Below are positions 17,782 through 26,534 of a DNA stretch of 64,000 nucleotides, piece after piece (positions within the stretch are counted from its first letter, which is position 1; each line of letters begins with the position of its first letter). A model generated the notes under the pieces. The model was not told the origin of the DNA. It made no database searches and was given only the letters and a program-made list of their open reading frames with translations. The stretch spans positions 28,399 through 92,398 of the forward strand of contig DIYF01000171.1 of NCBI GenBank assembly GCA_002427745.1, written 5' to 3'. The DNA is from Roseivirga sp. UBA6061. GTDB lineage: Bacteria > Bacteroidota > Bacteroidia > Cytophagales > Cyclobacteriaceae. A program made the position numbers and the translations under genes.

Positions 17782-17814
17782 AAGAATCCCCGGGTTGAAC
17801 CGGGGTAATTCTTT
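17782..17814 (+). terminator. Strong hairpin terminator
   Basis: AAGAAT-CCCCGG and CCGGGG-TA-ATTCTT form a long GC-rich stem followed by TTTT. It ends the transcript that includes the small secreted protein gene. Confidence 0.75.
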
Positions 17815-17832
17815 TGCCATCAACCTCCGGAT

Positions 17833-18867
17833 ATGACCTTCAAAAGAGTTATCAGCCTTTCCATTGCGCTGAGCTTTATCGTGCTGGCAGCAACGGGAAT
17901 TCTCTCCTACTTTCAGCCCTACACCAGAACAACCGCCACCTTACACACGCTCTTCGGGCTCGTTTTCACCCTGGGCGTCCTGTTACACTTAAGAAACAAC
18001 TTCCCTTCCATCAGGAGGTACGTGAAAGGCCGGCTGCTTTTTCCTATCCTGACTATAGGCTCCGCTTTATTCGTGGCGGGATATTTTGAATCTCCTCCAC
18101 TGAGCACCCTGATGGATTTTGGCGCCAAAGCCAAGGTCAATACCTCAAAATCATTAAACCAGTCTGCCTATGAGCTCATTGAGATGGACCTCAGTCGGGA
18201 CCTCCAACTGACCATAGACTTGCTCAGGTCTGAGCACTACTGGCACCCTCAAATGGCTATCTGGACGGAAGACAGCCTGGGAAACTACCTGGAAACACTT
18301 TTCGTCACTCAATCCACAGCTAAGGGAATATTCTTCGGGGGCAGAAGCAAGCAGAATTTCAAACAGTTTGATCAGGCCAAAGATGCCATTGGAGATTACA
18401 GACGGGTTGACGCACTTCCCGTCTGGTCGCATCAGCGTGGTATTCAGTATGCCGATGGACTATATGCCCCCACAAGAGAGACTCCTCTCCCCGATGCCAT
18501 TAGCGGAGCAACCATCACTGATAATTTCAAGCTTACCTTATCTGCCGGATATCACAAGAGGTTCAGACTGAAAGTAGAAATCAACGTGGCCTTTGACGAC
18601 AATGAATTCTACTCTGAGTTTGACTTCCCCGATGATGAGATATTCCATAGCGGCACCGGTCAACTGGGCCAACCCTCTATCATCTTTGATGCACAAATCG
18701 ACATGACAGACGGAAAGCGCTACTATCTGATGGAATTGCTGGGCCATGGACACCGATCAGGACAGACAGGAAAAATCTACCGGGAAACCGCTACCCTTAC
18801 TACCGCCCTGGAAATTGTGGAACGCATTGTGGTTGGGGTGGCAAAAACCCCACATTCTTCCGAATAG
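17833..18867 (+). CDS. DUF4405-like membrane protein with extracytosolic DUF2271-like domain
   Basis: The 344-residue protein begins with three hydrophobic helices (about 5-25, 36-54, 68-85). Two histidines in helix two (HTLFGLVFTLGVLLH) recall the cytochrome-b-like DUF4405 fold and could bind heme. The long remainder should face the periplasm. It contains PDAISGATITDNF (D221 to T227 and on), which matches the SGAT-type motif where ApbE attaches FMN to threonine. The end resembles DUF2271 domains, found with extracytosolic electron-transfer systems. No apbE gene is in the window. The protein could carry electrons across the membrane to a flavin outside. Family names are from memory and the flavin motif needs testing. 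Confidence 0.55.
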   Translation: MTFKRVISLSIALSFIVLAATGILSYFQPYTRTTATLHTLFGLVFTLGVLLHLRNNFPSIRRYVKGRLLFPILTIGSALFVAGYFESPPLSTLMDFGAKAKVNTSKSLNQSAYELIEMDLSRDLQLTIDLLRSEHYWHPQMAIWTEDSLGNYLETLFVTQSTAKGIFFGGRSKQNFKQFDQAKDAIGDYRRVDALPVWSHQRGIQYADGLYAPTRETPLPDAISGATITDNFKLTLSAGYHKRFRLKVEINVAFDDNEFYSEFDFPDDEIFHSGTGQLGQPSIIFDAQIDMTDGKRYYLMELLGHGHRSGQTGKIYRETATLTTALEIVERIVVGVAKTPHSSE

Positions 18868-19147
18868 TCCGATCGAAGCTTCAGGTTCCTTGTCATTACA
18901 GGAAGCAACAGATGGGATCACATCATTTCTCAGCAACGCAAGGGTATCTCTGACAACTTTGAATCTCCGTACCTACTAGTAAACGTTCGTTAGGAGGTTC
19001 GAAAATTACATATTACCGATCTTAAAATTTATTTTTCAGAATTATTATTCCGATATTCTAAACTATTGTATTTTATACATCAGGAGTTTCGTTGCGTAAT
19101 TCCTTGATTAAAGCACAACTGCTGTCCTATAAAAGTATATCTTAGTA
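18868..19147. other. Intergenic region, AT-rich, possible promoter
   Basis: No gene is seen here. Close to the HTH gene there is TTGATT...TATAAA with 18 bases between, resembling a generic promoter, but it does not match the Bacteroidota TTTG/TAnnTTTG form. Base content drops towards AT compared with the block before it. Confidence 0.4.
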
Positions 19148-19471
19148 ATGATGGACCTCAATCACCATCCGGCAGAAAGAATCCGGTGGATAATAGATGA
19201 ATTTTACAAAGGACACCCTAAGCGTCTGGCGGATGCTTTGGGAGTTACTCCTGCGACCTTTACTCAAATCCTGAATAAAGGTGCTTTTCCGTCCTGGAAA
19301 ATCATTGTAGGCATTCTGCAGAAACATCCACAGGTCAATCCGGACTGGTTTCTACACGGCAAATCCCCCAGGTTGCGCGACCCCAATTCTGACCACCACA
19401 GACTGCACAGAAAGAACATCCGATTACGACAAATGATTGAAAAGTTCACCCAGGAACTGGATAAGGAATAA
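19148..19471 (+). CDS. Small helix-turn-helix DNA-binding protein
   Basis: This 107-residue protein has a helix-turn-helix at about 21-50 (RLADALGVTPATFTQILNKG). It then has VNPDWFLHGKSPRL, a phrase typical of phage CI/XRE-like regulators of Bacteroidota (NxDWLLxGxGxM). A basic, coiled C-terminus (RLHRKNIRLRQMIEKFTQEL) may make the dimer. Two ATG codons in a row open the ORF; either could be used. It is convergent with the first TPR gene, with only eight bases between stops. Its targets are unknown, but its position at the edge of the lipoprotein/TPR cassettes makes it a candidate regulator. Confidence 0.8.
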   Translation: MMDLNHHPAERIRWIIDEFYKGHPKRLADALGVTPATFTQILNKGAFPSWKIIVGILQKHPQVNPDWFLHGKSPRLRDPNSDHHRLHRKNIRLRQMIEKFTQELDKE

Positions 19472-19479
19472 GGGAGAGC

Positions 19480-20799
19480 TTAATCCTCTGCAGAAATTGC
19501 CTGAGCCCCTAACTGAGCGTTGGCCAGCTCTTTGTTGGTACGCAAAGCCCTGTAGTAGCGCACCCCCATAATGGCGGAAAAGATAATCAGCAAAGCTACC
19601 CCAAGGAATACCGGCCAGAACTGCTGAATAAAACGCGTACGCTGCTCAGCATCAACTCGGTTCTGCCTCTGTTCATCAATATAATTGATAAGTTCCTGGC
19701 GATTCCGAGCCTCTTCTTCGCGTTGGATCGTCTGATTCTGGACATAGAAACTATTACGTTTGGCATATTCCTGATTAAACTCTTTAGCCTTCTTAACATC
19801 AATATCCATGTAGGCCAGTTGCAGCCAATTGTAAATACTATATAGCTCCGGGTCTCCCTGAAGTTTATTATAAACGCTTAACCCCTTTTCCCAATAGTCA
19901 ATGGCCTTAGATTTATTTCCATTTCGGTACTCCAATTCTCCTAAATCCTGGTATGTGATAAACTGGGCATGGGGGTCCTCAAGTTCTTTTTTCATATCCA
20001 AAGCAATCAAAAAATAGCTATTAGCTTTTCCATAATTCCCTTGTTCCATGTAGGTCCCAGCTAGGTTATGGTAGGCAATCGATTTATCTTCCTCATAAAC
20101 TCCCTGCCCTGAAACGACCAGACCAAAATACTCCTGTGCATCTCTGAATTCAGCATTGTTCATCTTGATAATTCCCAATTCATTTAACACCTGTGCATAG
20201 GTAACAATATCTCCCTTATCCTCAGCCTGTTCCCATAAATCAACCAGTAGCTTGCCGGCAGTTTGGTGTGCCCCTTTGGCCTGATACTCAATAGCGATAT
20301 AATAAGGAATATCGACAAGTAACCTGAGCTGATCGTTCTCCTCTGCGTGTTTCCTATGCTTCCGAATATACTCTTTAGCTGTTTTCAGAGCTCTCTTACT
20401 ATAATAAATAGATTCATCATGATTGTTAAAATCTGATTGAATCAGAGACAACTCATTTAATATGATGGTCTTATTGTATAAATCAACCGTGTCAGCTCTT
20501 TCTAGCGACTCCAAAGCATCTGTATAATTCAAATAAGCCCTTTTGAAATCTCCAACTTCATAGCTGATGTATCCCACACCAGCTTTACCTATTGCCATCG
20601 CCCACTTATCGTTCGCTTTCTTTGCTATTGAGAAAGCTTCCATCCCCGCATCAATGGCTTTTTGCGGATCACTCTCCAACAGTTCATAAGCCGCTTCAAG
20701 TTTTTCAAAAAAGGCACTACCAACCCCATGCCCATAAATGGGTGCATTCAACAAAAAGAAGAATGTGAATAACAGTAATCTGTATATCAGTAGCTTCAA
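19480..20799 (-). CDS. Periplasmic TPR protein with C-terminal membrane anchor (copy 1)
   Basis: This 439-residue protein has a signal peptide (1-23), a run of TPR helices across about 30-370 (for example AYHNLAGTYMEQGNYGKANSYF), a transmembrane helix near 393-415 (WPVFLGVALLIIFSAIMGV) and a short cytoplasmic end. The layout is that of the sensory half of Bacteroidota TPR histidine kinases or LuxR-type regulators, but no kinase or DNA-binding domain follows. It is closely related to the 21404-22750 protein, sharing TPR layout, anchor sequence and the YMDIDVKKAKEFNQ segment. A small lipoprotein gene lies just upstream, in the same order as in the second cassette. Confidence 0.82.
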   Translation of the reverse strand: MKLLIYRLLLFTFFFLLNAPIYGHGVGSAFFEKLEAAYELLESDPQKAIDAGMEAFSIAKKANDKWAMAIGKAGVGYISYEVGDFKRAYLNYTDALESLERADTVDLYNKTIILNELSLIQSDFNNHDESIYYSKRALKTAKEYIRKHRKHAEENDQLRLLVDIPYYIAIEYQAKGAHQTAGKLLVDLWEQAEDKGDIVTYAQVLNELGIIKMNNAEFRDAQEYFGLVVSGQGVYEEDKSIAYHNLAGTYMEQGNYGKANSYFLIALDMKKELEDPHAQFITYQDLGELEYRNGNKSKAIDYWEKGLSVYNKLQGDPELYSIYNWLQLAYMDIDVKKAKEFNQEYAKRNSFYVQNQTIQREEEARNRQELINYIDEQRQNRVDAEQRTRFIQQFWPVFLGVALLIIFSAIMGVRYYRALRTNKELANAQLGAQAISAED

Positions 20800-20890
20800 C
20801 GCGGTTTTAGGCTAAAATAAAATAGTCCTAAAAATATGGAAAAAGGGCCAAATAACAAGGTTTAGCCCTGTTTTTCATACCCGCATTGGA

Positions 20891-21094
20891 CTACCCTCTG
20901 GTCGAAGTACTTGTCCCTGGCTTTGTTCTAGTCCTCTTCCTTCGATCATTTTTGCCAGATTCCTGATTATTCGGCACATCAATGGTATTGCTTATTTCGG
21001 GGGCTATTGGATCTGTATCGTTAAAGTCTTCAGCGCAAGAAGTGATACCAACAGTAAAGAATGCTAAGAGTAGGATTACGAGTAACTTTTTCAT
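20891..21094 (-). CDS. Small lipoprotein paired with TPR protein (copy 1)
   Basis: This 67-residue protein has a lipoprotein signal (MKKLLVILLLAFFTVGITSC, lipid cysteine at 20). A short acidic segment with NDTDPIAPEIS follows, then a basic, Thr/Ser-rich end (RRKRTRTKPGTSTS). It is clearly related to the 57-residue lipoprotein at 22838-23011 in its signal and in the DTDP(A/I)xPE segment. The sequence just before the ATG is also shared between the two (ATCAATGTAAACA). The gene sits 91 bases upstream of its TPR partner, which suggests co-transcription. No function is known. Confidence 0.7.
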   Translation of the reverse strand: MKKLLVILLLAFFTVGITSCAEDFNDTDPIAPEISNTIDVPNNQESGKNDRRKRTRTKPGTSTSTRG

Positions 21095-21403
21095 GATTTA
21101 GGTATTAAGTTGTTTACATTGATTGTTTCTAATAAATATCTCAAGCCGCCACCAATCCTGTTCTGCAAAAAGCCAAAGCTTCGCACAGCGTTCACAGCAG
21201 CGAAAATGATTGAATTCTAATGAAATTGTGATTATTCGTAGTCAGCGGGATACGCTGAGAGTAGTACGTGTCGGAGAACTTAAAACCAGCTCTTACAAGC
21301 TAAAATGAGGGCTTTTTCCCGATTCTACAATTAGATGAAAGGGACTTCACCCATATAACAGGTGAAATCAGTATAACAAATTTAATAATATTTTTGTATT
21401 ATC
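21095..21403. other. Intergenic region between the two lipoprotein-TPR cassettes
   Basis: No gene is seen. The first 35 bases form the conserved leader of the lipoprotein gene, shared with 23012-23045. The rest is AT-rich with short imperfect hairpins, for example AAAATGAGGGC...GCTTTTTCCC near 21302. Confidence 0.4.
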
Positions 21404-22750
21404 TCAATCTTCCGTTGTTTCGGAAGTATTTGAGCCTGCCTGGGCCTCCTGCATTTTAAGCTGGCTTTTGGTGAGAAGCTTGTTGGCCTTGAGTGCCATA
21501 TAGTAGCGCACACCAAGGAAAATTGAGAAGATAACCAGCAAAGCTACTCCCAGGAATACCGGCCAGAATTCACGGATAAACTGCTGACGCTGCGCAGCGT
21601 CAACTCGTTTTTGTCTTTGCTTGTCGATCAGCATACTCAATGCCTCACGCTTTGCTGCATCATCCTCACGCTGAAAGGTCTGATTTCTCACATAGAAGTC
21701 ATTGAGCTGCATATGGGTCTGGTTAAAGGTTTTGGCCTTTTCCACATCAACATCCATATATGCCAGTTGCAGAGAATTATAAATTGAATAGAGTTCAGGC
21801 TCTCCCTCTACCTTATCAAAGATACCCAGGCCGGTTTCCCAGTAATTAATTGCTTCCTGCATATCTCCTTTCTTGTAAGCCAGTTCTCCCAGCCCCTGAT
21901 AGGTGATAAAAGTAGAGCGTGCATCTGCGATCTCCTTCTTGAAATCCAGGGCATTAAGATAGAAGCTTTCTGCCTTGCTGTAATTACCCTGCACCATATA
22001 GGTTTCGGCCAGGTTATGATAGGCCATAGCTTTGTACTTTTTAGAGACCTCTCTTTCAGCCACAATCAGACCGAAATACTCAGCTGCTTCTTTGTACTCT
22101 CCATTCTTCTTCTTGATCTCTCCCAGCTTATTCAGCACACGAGCATGCATTACAATATCATCCTTATCTTCCGCTCGCTGCCAAAGTTTCATCAACATAT
22201 CTCCAGCAGTCTTATGAGCACCCTTTTTACCATACTCAACCGCCAGGAAGTATGAAATATCATTTAACATCCCAAGATGTCCGCGATCCTCTGCGATTTT
22301 AGGATACTTACTCAGATACGACTTAGCCACATTTTGAGCCTCAAGACGAAGTGAAATAGACTCATCATAATTGCTATATTTTGAATTGATTATAGCTAAG
22401 TGCCTGAGTATATTCAATTCATTATCATAGTCAGTGGTATCCGACTTCCTCAAGAGATTTAGTGCGTCAGAGTAATTCACATATGCAACCTCATAGTCTC
22501 TCATGAGGTAACTTATCCTTCCCATTGTACTCACCCCAACAGCTACAGCCCATTCATCTCTTGCCTCCTTCGCAATCTCCAAAGCCAGACCAGCTTGCTT
22601 AATCGCTTCTTCAGAATTTTTCCTTGCCAGACTCAGGGCCAAATCCATTTTCTCGGTGAAAGAATCCCGATGATTTTGACCATGACTAGACAACCCAAAG
22701 GCCAACAACAGTGTGACCAACAAAAATTTGTATGTGAAGCGTTTGAACAC
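21404..22750 (-). CDS. Periplasmic TPR protein with C-terminal membrane anchor (copy 2)
   Basis: This paralog of the 19480-20799 protein is about 448 residues if it starts at the GTG at 22750 (VFKRFTYKFLLVTLLLAFG, a clean signal peptide). An upstream TTG at 22801 would add 17 residues before the signal and is less likely. TPR repeats fill most of the chain (AYHNLAETYMVQGNYSKAESFYL and others). One anchor helix lies near the end (WPVFLGVALLVIFSIFLGV), followed by a short charged tail. No kinase domain follows. The upstream 57-residue lipoprotein gene completes the second cassette. Exact start is unsure. Confidence 0.8.
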   Translation of the reverse strand: MFKRFTYKFLLVTLLLAFGLSSHGQNHRDSFTEKMDLALSLARKNSEEAIKQAGLALEIAKEARDEWAVAVGVSTMGRISYLMRDYEVAYVNYSDALNLLRKSDTTDYDNELNILRHLAIINSKYSNYDESISLRLEAQNVAKSYLSKYPKIAEDRGHLGMLNDISYFLAVEYGKKGAHKTAGDMLMKLWQRAEDKDDIVMHARVLNKLGEIKKKNGEYKEAAEYFGLIVAEREVSKKYKAMAYHNLAETYMVQGNYSKAESFYLNALDFKKEIADARSTFITYQGLGELAYKKGDMQEAINYWETGLGIFDKVEGEPELYSIYNSLQLAYMDVDVEKAKTFNQTHMQLNDFYVRNQTFQREDDAAKREALSMLIDKQRQKRVDAAQRQQFIREFWPVFLGVALLVIFSIFLGVRYYMALKANKLLTKSQLKMQEAQAGSNTSETTED

Positions 22751-22837
22751 CCTATAAACTGTATTTCTAGCCCACAAAGTATAAAAAAAAGGTATAAGCA
22801 ACTCACTTACACCTTCTTTTTTTATGGTAGAAAGTCT

Positions 22838-23011
22838 CTATTTGGCACCAGTTGGATCACCTGGATCTTCCTCCTCCTCTTCAGTTTCTCCAGCCTGGTC
22901 ATCCAGTTGTACTTCAGGAATTGCAGGATCAGTATCGAAGCCTTCAGATGCGCAAGATGAAATGCCAGCAGTAAATAAAGCTAAGAGTAGGATTACAATA
23001 AGTTTCTTCAT
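22838..23011 (-). CDS. Small lipoprotein paired with TPR protein (copy 2)
   Basis: This 57-residue ORF has ATG at 23011 and TAG at 22838-22840. The signal MKKLIVILLLALFTAGISSC gives a lipid cysteine at 20. Then come DTDPAIPEVQLDD and a run of glutamates (ETEEEEEDPGDP). Signal and DTDP segment match the 20891-21094 lipoprotein, but the tails differ: acidic here, basic there. The opposite charge of the two tails is notable. It lies 87 bases upstream of the second TPR gene. Confidence 0.68.
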   Translation of the reverse strand: MKKLIVILLLALFTAGISSCASEGFDTDPAIPEVQLDDQAGETEEEEEDPGDPTGAK

Positions 23012-23458
23012 GATTAAGGATTTTAAAATGTTTACATTGATCTAAAGGCGAAGATATCATTTCTCCACTCCTGAAAATCCTTATCTCAGAGGAAATTGGA
23101 CAAAGCTTTTACGAGAATAAAAACTCTTTGATAAATGTAAAACCCGCTGCTTCAATCCATGAAGAAAGTATGGTAGGGTACCGTGATTTACTGACTATTT
23201 TCAAGTAAGTGTATCACCTACATAAGAGTAGGATTATGTTAAGCTCCTTCAAAACAATGAGTATAGATCAACAAAAGCAACTAGTGTAAAAATCACAGGC
23301 TTCTTCACTTATTTGAACAAAGTTTTCATTTTCCTAGAATAATCTACACTGACACATAATATTAAAAGGATAATTGGCTAAATTCAGAGTTGACATTTGT
23401 CATATATGTACATACCTGTTAATTTCATAGGGTACGAAACACCAAATATCTTACATAT
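23012..23458. other. Intergenic region holding a decayed third lipoprotein start
   Basis: The 35 bases next to 23011 are the leader shared with copy 1. Further up, 23214-23252 on the minus strand is a remnant of the same lipoprotein signal. The rest is AT-rich and I see no other gene. Confidence 0.5.
23214..23252 (-). pseudogene. Remnant of a third small-lipoprotein gene
   Basis: Read on the minus strand, TTG AAG GAG CTT... translates to LKELNIILLLCR and then TGA. It lines up with MKKLIVILLLALF of the neighbouring lipoprotein gene, and most bases of TCCTACTCTTA are unchanged. The start codon has changed (ATG to TTG) and the frame stops after 12 codons. No TPR remnant follows it. I read it as a broken third copy of the cassette start; chance similarity is less likely because the DNA match extends over about 30 bases. 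Confidence 0.5.
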
Positions 23459-24022
23459 ATGAATGCTAAAAACAAGTTCCCCAAGGACAAAGGGGCACCC
23501 ATAAGAGTGGGTAAAGCGAAAGCTGAGCAAGCGAGATGGAAAAAGAACCCCAAAAACAAAGATCTTCCAGATACTTTCCCGGTATCTGTTGAACAACTCC
23601 AATTACATATTGAAAAATATGACTGTAACGGAATTGAATTCTGTAACGGCTCCAATATAGAAGGAGGCTACAGTCCGGTAATGGCAGCTGTAGATGGAGA
23701 AGGGAACCTTTTGGCCACGTTTGACAACAATGGCCCCATACCGATTGATGAATTTAAGTCATGCAGGGAAAACTGGCGCGAGCAACATCCCGACCCTGAT
23801 ACTACACAGTTTTTTTACCTGGGTGAAGAAGCAATTACCACCAATATTATTGACTTTGATGTAGTGCGATATGAAGCAGCATTTGTAGAAGAATCAGATG
23901 GTTCTAACTCTGCTGTCTTGTACGGGTATTCTTATGACGGAATGAAAGATCCAGGAGAAGAAGAACCGGATACGGCCTTAAACAGATCATATATTTGTCC
24001 TCCTTTATGTGATGAAAACTGA
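23459..24022 (+). CDS. Hypothetical cytoplasmic protein
   Basis: The 187-residue protein starts with a strongly basic, lysine-rich stretch (about 1-35, NKFPKDKGAPIRVGKAKAEQ). It then becomes acidic and contains pairs of spaced cysteines (YDCNGIEFCNGSN, then CRENW, and CPPLCDEN at the end). There is no signal peptide or membrane helix. I do not recognise the family. The charge change along the chain and the terminal CxxxC suggest nucleic-acid or metal contact, which is inference. Membrane protein genes follow directly on the same strand. Confidence 0.55.
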   Translation: MNAKNKFPKDKGAPIRVGKAKAEQARWKKNPKNKDLPDTFPVSVEQLQLHIEKYDCNGIEFCNGSNIEGGYSPVMAAVDGEGNLLATFDNNGPIPIDEFKSCRENWREQHPDPDTTQFFYLGEEAITTNIIDFDVVRYEAAFVEESDGSNSAVLYGYSYDGMKDPGEEEPDTALNRSYICPPLCDEN

Positions 24023-24065
24023 TTAACTTGGCAAGAGTCTCTTGGGAAAACTTAATAATTGAATT

Positions 24066-24746
24066 ATGAGTTTATTGGAAATAGCGAATTTTGGGGCTGA
24101 CTTTTCTGTCGTCATGTCGGTGGTTTCATGCCTTCTGATAATTCGTGTCATACCAGTATCAGACAAGAGACTCCATGCCTTTTTTGCTTATCTCGTAATT
24201 GGACTGATAGCAGGAATTGTGTCTTACTTCACCAGAAAAATGGGAAATAACGCCCTGCTAGGCTACATCCATATCCCTCTGGGTTTCATATTTTCGAGCC
24301 TCATTTTTATTCCGGGCAAAGAATTCAAAAAACTCAGACTGTTGGTTTTTGGACTTATGGCCCTTATAGTAGGAGTAACAACATATGAAGCACTATTTCT
24401 TGAAGGGGGAATAAAGCTCTATAACAGTCTATCGGGAGTACTATCCAGCGGTGTAGTAGGATGGCTGGCAATAAGATACCTGATCAAAATGCGATTCAGC
24501 AGCTCAATAGTAGATTTATCTAAGGAACCTATGTTCTGGATAGCAACTGCTTTTGCAATAATGAACATTGCCAACTTACTTGCAGATGGTTTTTATAGGA
24601 CTCTACAACAAATAGAGGGAGACACTCTTTTAAAGTTAGTATTCACTTCTATGTGTGTGAACTACCTTTCTACAATAATCTACTGGATAGGCCTTTGGAA
24701 AATTAAGAGTAATAAATCTCGAACCACCCCCAACCTGGCCACCTAA
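24066..24746 (+). CDS. Seven-helix membrane protein, paralog A
   Basis: The 226-residue protein has about seven hydrophobic helices covering nearly the whole chain, with only short loops. It shares with the next gene the pattern (E/T)PMFW(I/V)AT near helix six, and a loop with DKR before helix two. No active-site or transport motif can be named. It may be a membrane sensor, as Bacteroidota often place seven-helix domains in front of signalling modules. It is followed 53 bases later by its paralog. Confidence 0.62.
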   Translation: MSLLEIANFGADFSVVMSVVSCLLIIRVIPVSDKRLHAFFAYLVIGLIAGIVSYFTRKMGNNALLGYIHIPLGFIFSSLIFIPGKEFKKLRLLVFGLMALIVGVTTYEALFLEGGIKLYNSLSGVLSSGVVGWLAIRYLIKMRFSSSIVDLSKEPMFWIATAFAIMNIANLLADGFYRTLQQIEGDTLLKLVFTSMCVNYLSTIIYWIGLWKIKSNKSRTTPNLAT

Positions 24747-24799
24747 ACACTTTATCTAAGATCAGGGTTGTATCATTTCAACTACAGCCCACAATTCCC

Positions 24800-25462
24800 T
24801 TGTCCACAGAATCAGCCACCCGCTTTTTAATGGAGCATATGCTTTATATGGACCTGCTCGTCCTGTTCTTTGGTATGCTCGCCTACAAAACACTGGACAA
24901 GCGCACCCTGCTTCTGTTTATTCATGTGATTATCGGCATCATTGTGGTGATTGTATCCAGGTACACTGCCACCCTGGGCAACAACCTTTATATAAGCTAT
25001 CTCTATGCTCCTTATGAGGCAATTATGTTCTCAGCCATCCTATACCCTAACCTCAAGCATAAGAAGGCGCGCCTGATTGTAAAAACAGTCATCGGCCTTA
25101 TACTGGTTACCAACCTGCTTGAAGGCTTTCTCATACAGGATGGCTTTAGCAAATACAACAGCTATACCTATGTGCTGATCAATCTGTTGACAGGCACCTT
25201 AGCCATTAGATACTTACTCGAGCTCAGGTTCGATAAACATATCGAAAACCTGGCCAGAACTCCTATGTTTTGGGTAGCCACCAGTCTGGCAATCAAAAAC
25301 TTCGGTGTGCTGATTGTCTGGGCCTTCCTGAGGGTGGCCCAGGAAAACTCCATGGACTTGTTATGGCAGCTTACCTTTATCCGCGAGACCGTCACCTACC
25401 TTACCCTAACTCTCTGGATAGCAGCATTTTGGGTATCGAGAAAAGGTCATTACAGCGCATAA
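24800..25462 (+). CDS. Seven-helix membrane protein, paralog B
   Basis: The 220-residue paralog of the preceding protein has the same number of hydrophobic segments and TPMFWVATSLAIKN near helix six. The start is uncertain: TTG at 24800 gives the same N-terminal length as paralog A, while the first ATG is at 24830. Neither has a clear ribosome-binding site, as usual in this phylum. Together with paralog A and the membrane-anchored protein at 25629 it forms a small same-strand group of membrane proteins. Confidence 0.62.
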   Translation: MSTESATRFLMEHMLYMDLLVLFFGMLAYKTLDKRTLLLFIHVIIGIIVVIVSRYTATLGNNLYISYLYAPYEAIMFSAILYPNLKHKKARLIVKTVIGLILVTNLLEGFLIQDGFSKYNSYTYVLINLLTGTLAIRYLLELRFDKHIENLARTPMFWVATSLAIKNFGVLIVWAFLRVAQENSMDLLWQLTFIRETVTYLTLTLWIAAFWVSRKGHYSA

Positions 25463-25628
25463 TAAAAACCGTATTAAGTGATCATTAATTGTGTATTACT
25501 TTAAAATGATTGCACAAAGTACAGAATTAGATTTTTTGAATATTTAAATGCAATATTAACGTCCACAAATTAGGTTAGTAAAATCTAATCAGGTATTTTT
25601 GCTGTATACATTGAGGTGACTTAACGTA

Positions 25629-25988
25629 ATGGAGGGCCAGATTAACGAGTGGATATTTTACGCCAGCTCTACCGTCTTTGTAGTGCTGATTGGAGTGTTT
25701 GCGTTCTATCTTTATTTACACAAAAAGAGAGAAGGTATCAGCTACCCTCTGGCCATTCAAAAACTCAAATCTTTTATCACGCAGAAATACGGCAGCCTGG
25801 AAGGTAATCAGGAGCGTTTTTGCGAAGAATACGGCATCAGCGAAAAGGACTCATTTTTAGCAGTACTCAATACTGCTTCCGATGAGGTGCTTTCTCCTCA
25901 GGTAATCGGTGAGGCTCTCAGCAAAATTGGCCCGAAAGTAGTCCTTATGAACCGTACCTATTATATAGAGGAGTCTTTCAGGACCTGA
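25629..25988 (+). CDS. Membrane-anchored protein with helix-turn-helix-like domain (copy 1)
   Basis: This 119-residue protein has one transmembrane helix (about 10-31) followed by REGISYPLAIQKL and a compact domain of about 75 residues. Within it, QERFCEEYGISEKDSFLAVLNT and the following KIGPKVVLMN align with FCDDFEINYRTLTRAINT and KIGYDIKLVN of the 27664-28044 protein. The pattern resembles the helix-turn-helix of XRE/HigA-like regulators. The domain should lie in the cytoplasm. It could be a membrane-tethered DNA-binding regulator, but this is inference from pattern. Confidence 0.6.
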   Translation: MEGQINEWIFYASSTVFVVLIGVFAFYLYLHKKREGISYPLAIQKLKSFITQKYGSLEGNQERFCEEYGISEKDSFLAVLNTASDEVLSPQVIGEALSKIGPKVVLMNRTYYIEESFRT

Positions 25989-26330
25989 AACACTCACACC
26001 TGCGGATAGTAAGCTGACGTACCGCACTGACCCTACTCCTTTCCCTACCCCTGTTTCAAGAACAAACAGCCTCACCACTTAAAATAATACGTTAAGTCTG
26101 ACCAGCGGAGACGGTATCTTACCAGAGGCCAACCATTTATCAAAGTGACTAACTCCAAAGCCGGAGATCGCGTCCTCCTCATAACCCCAATTCCCTAAGG
26201 AAGTCACCCTCAACCCGACTGAGGGTCTCAGCAGTCACAGTAAACCATGAATATAAGCGCAACCACATTCCATTCTCGGGCCCTTCAAATATTCAATGCA
26301 CTCAATACCCAAATTCAGTAGCTAAGGGGA

Positions 26331-26348
26331 TTCCCATTTGCGTGGGAA
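26331..26348. repeat. REP-like hairpin (TTCCCA / TGGGAA)
   Basis: TTCCCA-TTTGCG-TGGGAA forms a tight hairpin within GGGATTCCCATTTGCGTGGG. This resembles widespread bacterial dispersed repeats of the GTCATTCCCACG... type. Only one copy is seen in this window. Confidence 0.45.
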
Positions 26349-26503
26349 TGACCAGAACGAGGTAGTTTTGATAGAAACTCTTGCTTCCGGTTATCAGGGC
26401 GGTTGCAGATTAATCTTCTTATCAAAAGATCCTTCCCCGGACACCAGCGCTTCCGGTCAGGTAACCCCACCGGGTATCGGATTGATTTAACACAACCTCA
26501 GAA

Positions 26504-26534
26504 CCAAAAAAGACCTGTTAAAACAGGCCTTCTT
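26504..26534 (-). terminator. Terminator of the 26600-27451 gene
   Basis: On the minus strand, CCTGTTTTAACAGG with flanking AAGA/TCTT pairs forms a stem followed by TTTTTT. It lies about 65 bases after the stop of the minus-strand gene. Confidence 0.7.

Noticed and set aside
18980..19000. TAGGAGGTTCGAAAATTAC, resembling a tRNA T-arm
   Set aside because: No D-arm, anticodon arm or acceptor stem can be folded around it.
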